A stretch of DNA of 60,215 nt from Terriglobia bacterium. GTDB lineage: Bacteria > Acidobacteriota > Terriglobia > Bryobacterales > Bryobacteraceae. Positions 1 through 7,570 of the stretch are shown one piece after another (the first letter of the stretch is position 1; each line of letters starts with the position of its first letter). A model generated the notes under the pieces. That model ran no database searches and was not told the origin of the DNA. It saw nothing but the letters and a program-made list of their open reading frames with translations. Made by a program: the position numbers and the translations under genes. The stretch spans positions 1 to 60,215 of the forward strand of contig RGPS01000009.1 in the NCBI GenBank assembly GCA_010084195.1, written 5' to 3'.

Positions 1-230
1 AGGAACAGAAGGATGCGGCTCAAACCGCCCACCGAAAGTTCGCCCATCCCCAGTCCGACTTTCTGAGTCTGCTGGAGATCTGGAGACAATGTCCGTCAGG
101 GGAGGGGCGTGGCGGTAGCAATACCTTGCGCCGCTTTTGTAAGGCGCATTTTCTTTCGTTTACGCGCATGCGGGAGTGGCGCGACATCCACCGCCAATTG
201 GAGGACGCCTTCCCGCAGGAAGGCCGCGGG
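1..230 (+). pseudogene. C-terminal-region fragment of an HrpA-type DEAH RNA helicase
   Basis: The frame beginning at base 3 is open from the window edge. It encodes residues that resemble the region after the helicase core of HrpA: AHRKFAHPQSDFLSLLEIW, then LRRFCKAHFLSF and MREWRDIHRQLED. HrpA is a large DEAH-box ATP-dependent RNA helicase of about 1300 residues, so only some 75 residues are present here. No HrpA-like sequence follows; the frame runs straight into unrelated sequence near base 230 without a stop. What lies left of the window is unknown, so the helicase could be intact up to this point or be only a fragment. Family assignment rests on motif memory and is fairly firm; the right boundary is approximate. 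Confidence 0.6.
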
Positions 231-974
231 CCGCTGCGGGCTTTGGTGGCCCCTGCCGCAACCGACCGGGCAACCGACGAGGCGACCAACACCGTCCTCA
301 ACCTGCTGCTCATCCCGCCTTCGCTGCCGGGCATCGAAAAGAAGGTCATCAAGCTGAAGGCCGTGGTGATGTCCTCTCGCCCATTCCGCAATGGCTTCCG
401 GCTCGGATTCAACTTCGTGCTCTACCTCGCCGGGCTGCAGGACATCCCCCGCGAGCTCTACGAGGCATCGGCCCTCGAAGAGCTCATCCCCTTTATCTAC
501 CGTGAGTTGCACGGGCTCGCCATGAGTTCCCTCCGGCGCGAACGCTCTGGCCATACCCTCCAGCCCACCGCCCTGATCCACGAAGTCTACCTCCGGCTCT
601 CCGGCACCGCCGCCCCAAAGCTCGAAAACCGGCGCCACTTCTACTCCGTCGCCGCCCGCCTCATGCGCCAGATTCTGGTTGACCACGCCCGCCGTCACCT
701 GAGCGAAAAGCGCGGCTCAGGCCAGCCCCTGGCGTCCCTCGAAGAAGCCTTCGCCTACTCCACCACCAAAGCCGCCGAATTCACTGCCCTCGACCAGGCG
801 CTGGAACGTCTCGCCAAAGTCGACGAGCGCAAGGCGAAAGTAGTAGAACTCCGGTACTTCACCGGCCTCACCATGGAAGAGATCGCCGATGTCCTCAATG
901 TCTCCGTCGTCTCCATCTACCGCGATATGCGCTTCGCTACCGCTTTTCTCGCCCAGCAGTTGAAAACGGCCTGA
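126..974 (+). CDS. ECF sigma factor (acidobacterial TIGR02999 type) with a chimeric N-terminus
   Basis: The sigma-factor part begins near base 463 (SALEELIPFIYRELH). It contains region 2 (HTLQPTALIHEVYLRL, then residues up to DHARRH for core and -10 binding) and region 4 (VVELRYFTGLTMEEIADVL, a helix-turn-helix for -35 recognition), ending in AFLAQQLKTA. This family normally starts about 14 residues upstream with a short acidic segment. Here that segment is replaced in frame by permease and helicase fragments, and the first ATG at 126 lies inside the helicase piece. The stop is 3 bases before the kinase pseudogene, the usual sigma/kinase pairing in Acidobacteria. Whether it is still expressed is doubtful: no ribosome-binding site or start is visible next to the sigma part. 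Confidence 0.7.
   Translation: MRRFCKAHFLSFTRMREWRDIHRQLEDAFPQEGRGPLRALVAPAATDRATDEATNTVLNLLLIPPSLPGIEKKVIKLKAVVMSSRPFRNGFRLGFNFVLYLAGLQDIPRELYEASALEELIPFIYRELHGLAMSSLRRERSGHTLQPTALIHEVYLRLSGTAAPKLENRRHFYSVAARLMRQILVDHARRHLSEKRGSGQPLASLEEAFAYSTTKAAEFTALDQALERLAKVDERKAKVVELRYFTGLTMEEIADVLNVSVVSIYRDMRFATAFLAQQLKTA
280..465 (+). pseudogene. Fragment of a sugar-type ABC transporter permease (EAA loop)
   Basis: In the same open frame as the helicase fragment, about 60 residues resemble MalF/UgpA-type inner-membrane permeases. A loop-like stretch (TNTVLNLLLIPPSLPGI) is followed by GFNFVLYLAGLQDIPRELY and EAS, which matches the cytoplasmic EAA coupling loop (consensus about LAGLQ-IP-ELYEAA-LDGA) that contacts the transporter ATPase. 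Usual length is about 290 residues, so both ends are missing. At the right end the permease residues YEA run directly into the sigma-factor residues SALEEL. The two parental sequences would share an A-S/A-A-L-E/D stretch there, as expected for a short-homology deletion. The exact left border (about 230-290) cannot be fixed by eye. Confidence 0.5.
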
Positions 975-977
975 CCC

Positions 978-1525
978 ATGCCCGAAACCGACTGGTCATA
1001 AGTAGAAAATCTCTTCCATCAGGCCCGCGAACTCCCCCTTGTCCTCCGCGAGCGCTTCCTGGCCGAACTCGCCCCCGAACTCCGCGGCGAAGGCGGCATG
1101 GGCGCCGTCTACCTCGGCGTCCGAACCGATGGTACCGTCGACCGTAAGGTCGCCATCAAATTCGTGCGACGCGGCACGGACTCCCCCTCCCTCCGCCTCC
1201 GCCTCGAAGCTGAACGGCGTATCCTCGCCCGCCTCGACCACCCCAACATTGCCCGCCTCCTCGATGCCGGGGCTACTCCGGAGGGGCAACCCTACCTTGT
1301 CAAGGACTACGTCGAGGGACGCAGCATCATTGACTACGTCTCCCAACAGAACCTGACTGTTCAGCAGCAAGTGGAACTCTTCCTCCAGGTCTGCAGCGCG
1401 GTGGAGTACGCACACCGAAACCTTGTCGTACACCGCGACCTGAAACCCGGCAATATTCTGGTGGACGTCTCCGGCACGGTCCGGCTCCTCGATTTCGGCA
1501 TCGCCAAACTCCTTGATCCGTCCGG
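978..1525 (+). pseudogene. Ser/Thr protein kinase (Pkn type), nonsense-mutated and truncated
   Basis: Reading from the ATG at 978 gives MPETDWS, a TAA stop at 999-1001 (one base from CAA, Gln), then VENLFHQARELP and RERFLAELAPELR, the usual start of acidobacterial Pkn kinases. The text then jumps from APELR to GEGGMGAVYLG, so the linker and the first residues of the glycine loop are deleted. Recognisable after that are the ATP-binding VAIK lysine, the catalytic loop HRDLKPGNI and the LLDFGIAKLL metal-binding motif. Immediately after the DFG region the sequence becomes the antisense of a cupin gene, so the C-lobe and any TPR/WD or PEGA domains are gone. It carries three independent lesions and is certainly non-functional as a kinase. 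Confidence 0.8.
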
Positions 1526-1669
1526 CTTATCCCTGTCCCCATCCAGAACAGCATACTTTGCGCCGGGAGGGTCGTCGGGTTGCCAGCGGATCTTGTCGGG
1601 CGTCCACACCTCCTGTCCGGCAGCAACTGAAATCACGAGAGAACCAAGAAAAAGGCGGCGCCTGATCAT
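1525..1669 (-). pseudogene. 5' fragment of a secreted cupin-type protein
   Basis: On the minus strand an ATG at 1669 opens a signal-peptide-like start (MIRRRLFLGSLVISVAAGQ), followed by WQPDDPPGAKYAVLDGDRDKP. That resembles the N-terminus of small secreted cupin proteins with a PPGA-K-AVLEGDP-KPG segment. About 48 residues remain; the cupin barrel itself is missing because the sequence changes at about 1515-1525 into the antisense strand of the kinase gene. The start lies about 60 bases downstream of the gamma-glutamyltransferase stop on the same strand, so it may once have been the second gene of that operon. Family call is moderate; truncation is clear if the family is right. Confidence 0.5.
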
Positions 1670-1729
1670 GGTATTGAAATACCAGCCAGCCACCGCCTTC
1701 CACCAACCGATTCTTGCTATCGAATTCGC

Positions 1730-3526
1730 TTACCGTCCAAAGACGTAGCGGCCACGTCGCGGATCCGCCGCGCCATGCAGTGTCGTACCGTCCAGCTGAA
1801 TCACAACCGGTGCCGACCCGTTGCTCCAGGGCCGCGACACGGTTACCTTGTGGCCCAGTTTGATCATCGCGTCCATGGTTTCCTGCGGAATCCGGTTCTC
1901 AATATTTACCTTGCCTGCAATGAACTCATGGTTCGCAAACGTCGCATAGAAATGCTCGCTCTGGAAACGAGGAGCTTCCACAGCCGCCTGTGGCGTCATG
2001 CCGAAATCGATGATGTTGAGCAGGACCTGCAACATCGCCTGATCCTGGTTATCCCCACCGGGCGTTGACATGGCAAGGACCGGTTTCCCATCCTTCAGTA
2101 CCATCGTCGGGCTCAGCGTCACACGGGGGCGCTTCCCGCCCACCAGCGAATTCGCGTGCGCCGGAGTATTCACCAGCAGGCACTGCAGGCGGGTTCCGAA
2201 GGGAACGCCTGTGTCGCCGGCGATCACCGAAGGTAGCCAGGCCCCACTCGGCGTCGCCGCGAAAACATTGCCCTGAGCGTCCACCACGTCCACCGAGGTC
2301 GTGTCTGCTACACCTTCAGTTGGACGCGTTGTCTGCGCCATCGCCAGGGGTCCGCCGAAGGCTCCCGGACGGCTCTCCATCGAAGCCTTCAGCTGGTCAA
2401 TTTCGCCCATCCTCTGCTTGCCGTAATCTTTCGAAAGCAGCGTTTCTTCGGGAATCTTCGAGAACTTCGGGTCACCGTAGTAGCGGTCACGATCGGCAAA
2501 CGCCAGTTTCACCGCTTCGAGGACCGTGTGCAGGTATTTCGGCGAGTTATGCCCCATCGCCTTCAGGTCGTAGCCTTCCAGAATATTCAGGGCTTCCAGC
2601 ATGACGGGACCTTGTGACCAGAAGCCGGGCTTCTGGATCTCGTAGCCGCGGTAGGTGGTGGTGCGGGGCGTATCGACCTCAGCATGGAACTTCGCCAGAT
2701 CGTCATAGCGGATCAGCCCGCCATTTTTCTCTGAAAAGTCCGCGATTTGCCGGGCGATTGGCCCGCGATAGAAGTAGTTCCGAACCGCTTCGAGTTTCGC
2801 AATCCGGTTGCCTTTGGCCTTCTTTTCCGCAAGGGCCAGTTGCTGAAAAGTACGCATCAGGCTGGGCGTCGCGAAGATCTCGCCCGGAGCCGGGACATGC
2901 CCGTTCGGCTGGAAGAACTTCATGGAAACCGGCCACAATTCCAGGTACTGTTTGCTGGTCCCGATGTAGCTGGAAAGAACCTCCGGCGTGGGGAACCCAC
3001 GGGTGTATTCGAGCGCGGGAGCCGCCACCTGGGCGAACGTCATGGTTCCGTATTTTTGAAGCGCCACGATCAGACCGTCGAAGACACCGGGCACCGTGGC
3101 TGCCAGAATACCGTTGGCAGGAATGGGAGGCATGGTCGCCTTCTCTTCCCAGGGCTCGGGCTTGCGGTTGCGGAAGAATTCGGGCGTGGCAAGCGCCGGT
3201 GCCGGTCCAACGCCCGAAATCACCACCACAGGCTTGTCCTTCATCTTGATGAGGACAGGCATCTCGCCACCGATACCGAAGTGATCCATCTCGGTGACGG
3301 ACGCGGCGAGCACCGAGGCGACACCGGCATCGACAGCGTTGCCACCCTTTTCGAGGATCTGGACGCCCGCCGCTACTTCCAGGCTGTTCCCCGCTCCCAC
3401 CATGTACTTCGTGCCACGGACCACCGGAAACATGGTTGCCGGATTCTGCGCCACCAGAATCGCACCACATCCCAGAACCAGGCCAAGGCCCGCGAAAACC
3501 CCAACTCGTTTCGACAGCTTCATCAT
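1730..3526 (-). CDS. ggt: Gamma-glutamyltransferase / gamma-glutamyl hydrolase
   Basis: This is an Ntn-hydrolase of the gamma-glutamyltransferase family, which cleaves gamma-glutamyl bonds of glutathione and related peptides in the periplasm. The 598-residue protein begins with a signal-like segment (residues 1-26, ending ILVAQ). The large-subunit hallmark GGNAVDAGVAS is near residue 60. The autoprocessing site is DTTSVDVVDAQGN, with Thr409 the expected nucleophile that becomes the N-terminus of the small subunit. Downstream are the substrate-binding LSPTMVLKDGKP and STPGGDNQ segments. The family more often has TTH at the nucleophile; here it is TTS. A GGGGTGG-like ribosome-binding site lies 5 bases before the start. 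Whether transferase or hydrolase activity dominates cannot be told. Confidence 0.9.
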   Translation of the reverse strand: MMKLSKRVGVFAGLGLVLGCGAILVAQNPATMFPVVRGTKYMVGAGNSLEVAAGVQILEKGGNAVDAGVASVLAASVTEMDHFGIGGEMPVLIKMKDKPVVVISGVGPAPALATPEFFRNRKPEPWEEKATMPPIPANGILAATVPGVFDGLIVALQKYGTMTFAQVAAPALEYTRGFPTPEVLSSYIGTSKQYLELWPVSMKFFQPNGHVPAPGEIFATPSLMRTFQQLALAEKKAKGNRIAKLEAVRNYFYRGPIARQIADFSEKNGGLIRYDDLAKFHAEVDTPRTTTYRGYEIQKPGFWSQGPVMLEALNILEGYDLKAMGHNSPKYLHTVLEAVKLAFADRDRYYGDPKFSKIPEETLLSKDYGKQRMGEIDQLKASMESRPGAFGGPLAMAQTTRPTEGVADTTSVDVVDAQGNVFAATPSGAWLPSVIAGDTGVPFGTRLQCLLVNTPAHANSLVGGKRPRVTLSPTMVLKDGKPVLAMSTPGGDNQDQAMLQVLLNIIDFGMTPQAAVEAPRFQSEHFYATFANHEFIAGKVNIENRIPQETMDAMIKLGHKVTVSRPWSNGSAPVVIQLDGTTLHGAADPRRGRYVFGR

Positions 3527-3988
3527 TTAGCCACCCCACAATATTGTCTACCACTAAACTGTAAAAATGCGAATGGCGCAGGAAGTGAACGAGGTGAGGG
3601 AAGGGATGTGCCATGCCGTCAGGGGCCTGAGTCCCGCTCAGGCAGCGTTCCGGCCAGCTCCGGGCTAGTGGAATAATCTGGAAAACCTGGAACGTATCGT
3701 GCTGGCGGAATACTCGGGCATGAGCAAAATCCGGGCCGCTATTGAGGGTCTGCGCATCGAAGAGATGATTACCCGAACGGGGAAGCCCAAAGAAGCCGCT
3801 CCGCCCATCGCCACTCCCCATGTAGGCGGCACCTTGCGCTACCGGGCGGAGTTGCTTCGAGCTTGCCGGCCGTTACTCGAAAAAAAGCGAAGCGGAACCG
3901 GGGGCTATGGATCCCGAAGGTGTCGTCTTTCCGCGTTTTCTCTACGGCAAATTGAGCGAATTAAAAGTGCACCGGGCTTTCCGGTTGA
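3527..3988. other. 462-base gene-poor stretch with a hairpin and possible decayed coding sequence
   Basis: No confident gene lies here. A hairpin with perfect 7-base arms (3625-3631 and 3637-3643, loop TCCCG) lies upstream of the gamma-glutamyltransferase. From about 3669 a plus-strand frame reads protein-like text (LERIVLAEYSGMSKIRAAI and onward), with a possible start at 3699 and a stop at 4025. A second frame reads MDPEGVVFPRFLYGKLSELK from 3907 to a stop at 4019-4021. The two frames look like pieces of one or more decayed genes, but I do not recognise either. Confidence 0.3.
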
Positions 3989-4906
3989 TTACCGCAGGGG
4001 AGCAAACAGCATGGTGGTGAAGTAGCGCTCCATGCGGTCCGGAAATACGGTGACCACTTGAGCGTCATTCCCCAGTTGAGCGGCTGCCATTACGGCGGCG
4101 GCGTAGTTTAAGCCGGAACTTGGACCCACCGGGAAACCGCGGCGGATCAATTCCCTCGCGGTCGTCATCGCCAACTCCTGGCGTACATCCACGGTCATCA
4201 GATCCGGCATCTCACTCGGGCGGAACAGCTTCGAGAGACCGTCGACCACGCCGGGAATCTGCGAGGAGAAGCTACAGCATTCGGCATCCACCGATTCGTG
4301 AATTTCTACGGGGCGGGCCAACACCGCGCGGAGGTTCGGGGAGTAGGGCCGAAGTCCCGCATACAGCCCGGCCAGGGTCCCGCCCGTTCCCACGCCACTG
4401 ACGACGGCATCAAACGAAACCCCGGGCTGGGCTTCATCAATCTCCCGAGCGGTGTGCAGCTCATGAGCTTTCGCATTGTCCGGGTTGGAAAACTGGCGTG
4501 GCAGAAAGGCTCCGGTCTCCAGAGCCAACCGTTCGGACTCCTCAATAGCCCCCCGGACGCCCAGAGCCCCAGGTGTGAAACGAACCTGCCCACCAAAGCC
4601 CCGGATCATCAACACCCTTTCATTGCTGACCCCCTCGGGCATGACCGCTATGAATTGCAGGCCATGCTGGGCACATGCCAGCGCGAACGCAATGCTGGTG
4701 GAACCGCTCGACGCTTCAATCACGGTCTGGCCCGGTTTCAGGCCTCCCGTCTTCCGCGCCCGATGCAGAATAAAGGCCGCGATTCGGTCTTTTGTGGAGC
4801 CGCTGGGATTCAAATACTCCAGCTTGCACCAAATGGACGGACCCTCGGGAGTGAGTCGGATTGCAGCGAGGGGAGTGCCGCCGGGAGGAGTGATCAGGCC
4901 TGACAT
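3989..4906 (-). CDS. Cysteine synthase / PLP-dependent beta-replacing enzyme
   Basis: A fold-type II PLP enzyme of the cysteine synthase/cystathionine beta-synthase family, cytoplasmic, 305 residues. I start it at the ATG at 4906 (MSGLITPPGGTPL), because all homology begins there; the open frame continues upstream only as antisense of the neighbouring gene. The Schiff-base lysine is Lys39 in LNPSGSTKDRIA. The substrate-binding loop is ASSGSTSIAFA, the phosphate-binding glycine loop GVGTGGTLAG, and the pyridine-N serine lies in GPSSGLNYAAA. The usual reaction is O-acetylserine plus sulfide to cysteine, but close relatives use phosphoserine or homocysteine, and no neighbouring sulfur gene helps to decide. 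It is divergent from the NHL gene with a 30-base gap. Confidence 0.85.
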   Translation of the reverse strand: MSGLITPPGGTPLAAIRLTPEGPSIWCKLEYLNPSGSTKDRIAAFILHRARKTGGLKPGQTVIEASSGSTSIAFALACAQHGLQFIAVMPEGVSNERVLMIRGFGGQVRFTPGALGVRGAIEESERLALETGAFLPRQFSNPDNAKAHELHTAREIDEAQPGVSFDAVVSGVGTGGTLAGLYAGLRPYSPNLRAVLARPVEIHESVDAECCSFSSQIPGVVDGLSKLFRPSEMPDLMTVDVRQELAMTTARELIRRGFPVGPSSGLNYAAAVMAAAQLGNDAQVVTVFPDRMERYFTTMLFAPLR

Positions 4907-4936
4907 AGTGCGCCAGTCACCAACTATAGCGACAAT

Positions 4937-7570
4937 GTGAGTTTGGACCGTCTTCGTCTCATTGTCGTGCTGCTTCTGGCCCCCACATGGTTGGACGCGC
5001 AGAACTATACGGTATCCACCCTGCTGACGAACCCACCGCTTAACAGCAGTACAACCCCCGCCAGCATTTGGATCGGCAATCCCGATAGTGTGACAACCGA
5101 TGCAGCAGGCAACGTCTACTTCACCAGCCTCCACTCGGTTTTCCGCATGGGCTCCGCTGGCCAGCTGGTTCGTTTCGCTGGCACAACCCGGAAGGGATTT
5201 TCGGGCGACGGAGGCCCGGCTAATGCGGCGCAACTCTTCAATCCGTCCGGTGTGGCTATTGATGCCGCCGGCAACGTCTACATTGCCGACAGCGGCAACC
5301 ACCGCGTCCGGCGAGTTACGCCCGATGGCACCATCGCCACCATTGCGGGTTCCGGGGCGGCAGGCTTCGCGGGCGATAACGGGCCTGCGGTTGCCGCCCG
5401 GCTGGATACTCCGGCGGCAGTAGCAATCGCCCCGAATGGCCAGCTTTTTGTTGTGGATTTTGGCAACAACCGGGTTCGCCAGGTTTCGGCGGCAGGCATC
5501 ATCAGCACCTATGCCGGAACGGGGGCTGTCGGCCTCTCCGGCGATAACGGGCCTCCGCTGCGAGCGACTTTTAATTACCCGACCGGCATGGCTCTGACGC
5601 CAACCGGCGACCTGTTACTCGCCGACGCAGGCAACAATCGCATCCGGCGAATCGCCAATGGGCTGGTGAGCAGCGTTTCGGCCGGTTCGCTCAATTTTCC
5701 GGATGGCGTTCGCGCCGACAGTGCCGGTAGTATCTTCATTTCTGACAGTGGGAACTTCCGGATCGTGAAGGTGACCAGCAACGGCATTGTCTCGGTTGTG
5801 GCGGGCACCGGATCGCAGGGCTTTTCTGGCGATGGCGGCGGTGCTGCAGCGGCCGCGTTGAATTATCCCAATGATGTTGCCATCAGTGTGGACGGGACAA
5901 TTTACATCGCCGACAGCGCTAATTCGAGAATCCGGGTGGTGTCTCCTGCCGGAATTATCTCCACGCTGGCGGGCAGCGACACGGCCCCGCAGATCTACAG
6001 TGCAGATTCGGTGGCAGTGAACGAAAGTGGCACCATCTACTACACCGACTCATTTCGCAATCAGGTATTTTCGGTCTTCCGCGGCGGCGCGGTCACCCGG
6101 GTTGCGGGCGACGGGACCAGAGGGTTTTCAGGCGATGGAAGTGAAGCGGCGGCTGCCCAACTGAGCGGCCCTCTGGGGCTGGGGCTGGATAGTGCGGGCA
6201 ATCTCTACATTGCCGATACCGGTAACCATGCGATTCGCCGGGTGACGCCTGGAGGGGTCATCACCACCGCCGTGAATTCCGGTCTGAACTTCCCGACAGG
6301 CGTGGCCATTGACGGCGCGGGCAACCTGTTCATCGCCGATTCGGGAAATAGCCGAGTGGTTCGAGTGGCCCCGAACGGGACCGCCACAGCCATAGCGGCC
6401 AACGCGCGGGGCGTTGCCGTGGACACAACGGGTAACCTCTACATCGCGGACCAGGCCAACAACCGGGTTCAGCGGGTGGCACCTTCCGGGGCCATCACCA
6501 CCGTCGCCACGGGGCCCCTGAAATCCCCCTCCGGCCTCAGTGTTGATAAGACGGGCAACCTCTTCATCGCAGACTCCGGAAACCATCTGATTCGACAGGT
6601 TGCTCCGGATGGCACAGTCTCCACCCTGGGTAGCATCGAAGGCTTCGGCGGCGATGCCGGACCCGCTGCACTCTCCAGATTCAGCAGCCCCCTGGCAACC
6701 GCCGTGGATGCCGTGGGTTACCTCTATGTGGCCGATTCCGGGAACAGTGCCATACGGGTTCTCCAACCGTCGGCGCAAGCGGTCGCCGTGGCTGCCGTAG
6801 TGGATGCCGCCAGTGCCGTGCCAGGCCCGATCTCCCCGGGCAAGATTGTCGTCCTGTACGGAATCGGTCTCGGCCCTGCGCAACTGGCATTGTTCCCCGG
6901 AACTGCCACGTCCGTTCCTGCATTGGTCGGCGGCACGGCGGTTTCGTTCAACGGCATCCCGGCCCCCGTGATTTACACATCGGCCAACCAGGTTGCGGCA
7001 GTGGTCCCTTATGCCCTGAGCGGGACCACGTCGCAAGTAACGGTCACCTATCAGGGACAGAGTTCGCTACCCGTGACGCTGCAGGTTCGAGCAGCGTCAC
7101 CCGGAATCTTTACGGCCAACGCAAGCGGGGCGGGCCAGGCGGCTGCAATCAACGTCACCGACGGCGCGCTCAACACTGCGGCTGCCCCGGTGAAGACCGG
7201 AGACTACGTCGCCCTCTTCGCCACCGGCGAGGGTCTGACCAGCGGAGGTGTCGACGGCAAGTTCGCGGGACTGCCTCTGCCCGCACCCCTGGCGAATGTA
7301 TCGGCTACGGTGGGAGGCCTGCCCGCCATCGTGCAGTATGCAGGGGCGGTTTTTGGAACAGTTGCCGGCCTGATGCAAGTCAACGTGCGGATTCCGGACG
7401 AGGTCCAGCCCGGCGGCTATGTGCCGGTAACGATCGAGGTGGGTGAGGTCGTGAGCCACGCAGGAGTCTGGATTTCGGTGGTTGCTTGCGCTCGCTCTGT
7501 TTCTGCTGAACGCGTGTATTTGCCGGGAGCTTGTTCTTATCGAGTTCGTAAAGAACCTCGACTCCAATGA
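4937..7570 (+). CDS. Secreted NHL-repeat beta-propeller with Solibacter-type C-terminal domain
   Basis: A GTG start at 4937 gives a clear signal peptide (RLRLIVVLLLAPTWLDA). About ten NHL-type repeats follow to residue ~610, each with the pattern D-A-GN-YIAD-GN-R-VRRV (for example NVYIADSGNHRVRRV). The C-terminal ~230 residues contain the conserved SPGKIVVLYGIGLGP and SANQVAAVVPYAL segments of the TIGR03437-type domain, found mainly in Solibacter relatives. It is likely extracellular or envelope-attached; the ligand is unknown. The last ~28 residues, after GVWISVV, do not fit the domain and read into the 5' part of the next gene in a different frame. This suggests that the original stop was lost in a deletion that fused the two genes. 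Confidence 0.85.
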   Translation: MSLDRLRLIVVLLLAPTWLDAQNYTVSTLLTNPPLNSSTTPASIWIGNPDSVTTDAAGNVYFTSLHSVFRMGSAGQLVRFAGTTRKGFSGDGGPANAAQLFNPSGVAIDAAGNVYIADSGNHRVRRVTPDGTIATIAGSGAAGFAGDNGPAVAARLDTPAAVAIAPNGQLFVVDFGNNRVRQVSAAGIISTYAGTGAVGLSGDNGPPLRATFNYPTGMALTPTGDLLLADAGNNRIRRIANGLVSSVSAGSLNFPDGVRADSAGSIFISDSGNFRIVKVTSNGIVSVVAGTGSQGFSGDGGGAAAAALNYPNDVAISVDGTIYIADSANSRIRVVSPAGIISTLAGSDTAPQIYSADSVAVNESGTIYYTDSFRNQVFSVFRGGAVTRVAGDGTRGFSGDGSEAAAAQLSGPLGLGLDSAGNLYIADTGNHAIRRVTPGGVITTAVNSGLNFPTGVAIDGAGNLFIADSGNSRVVRVAPNGTATAIAANARGVAVDTTGNLYIADQANNRVQRVAPSGAITTVATGPLKSPSGLSVDKTGNLFIADSGNHLIRQVAPDGTVSTLGSIEGFGGDAGPAALSRFSSPLATAVDAVGYLYVADSGNSAIRVLQPSAQAVAVAAVVDAASAVPGPISPGKIVVLYGIGLGPAQLALFPGTATSVPALVGGTAVSFNGIPAPVIYTSANQVAAVVPYALSGTTSQVTVTYQGQSSLPVTLQVRAASPGIFTANASGAGQAAAINVTDGALNTAAAPVKTGDYVALFATGEGLTSGGVDGKFAGLPLPAPLANVSATVGGLPAIVQYAGAVFGTVAGLMQVNVRIPDEVQPGGYVPVTIEVGEVVSHAGVWISVVACARSVSAERVYLPGACSYRVRKEPRLQ

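Noticed and set aside
2703-3821. 372-residue minus-strand open frame
   Set aside because: It overlaps the gamma-glutamyltransferase in another frame on the same strand and lacks any family feature.
4907-5302. 132-residue upstream extension of the cysteine synthase frame
   Set aside because: It is antisense of the NHL gene's 5' end and has no homology; the ATG at 4906 fits the family start.
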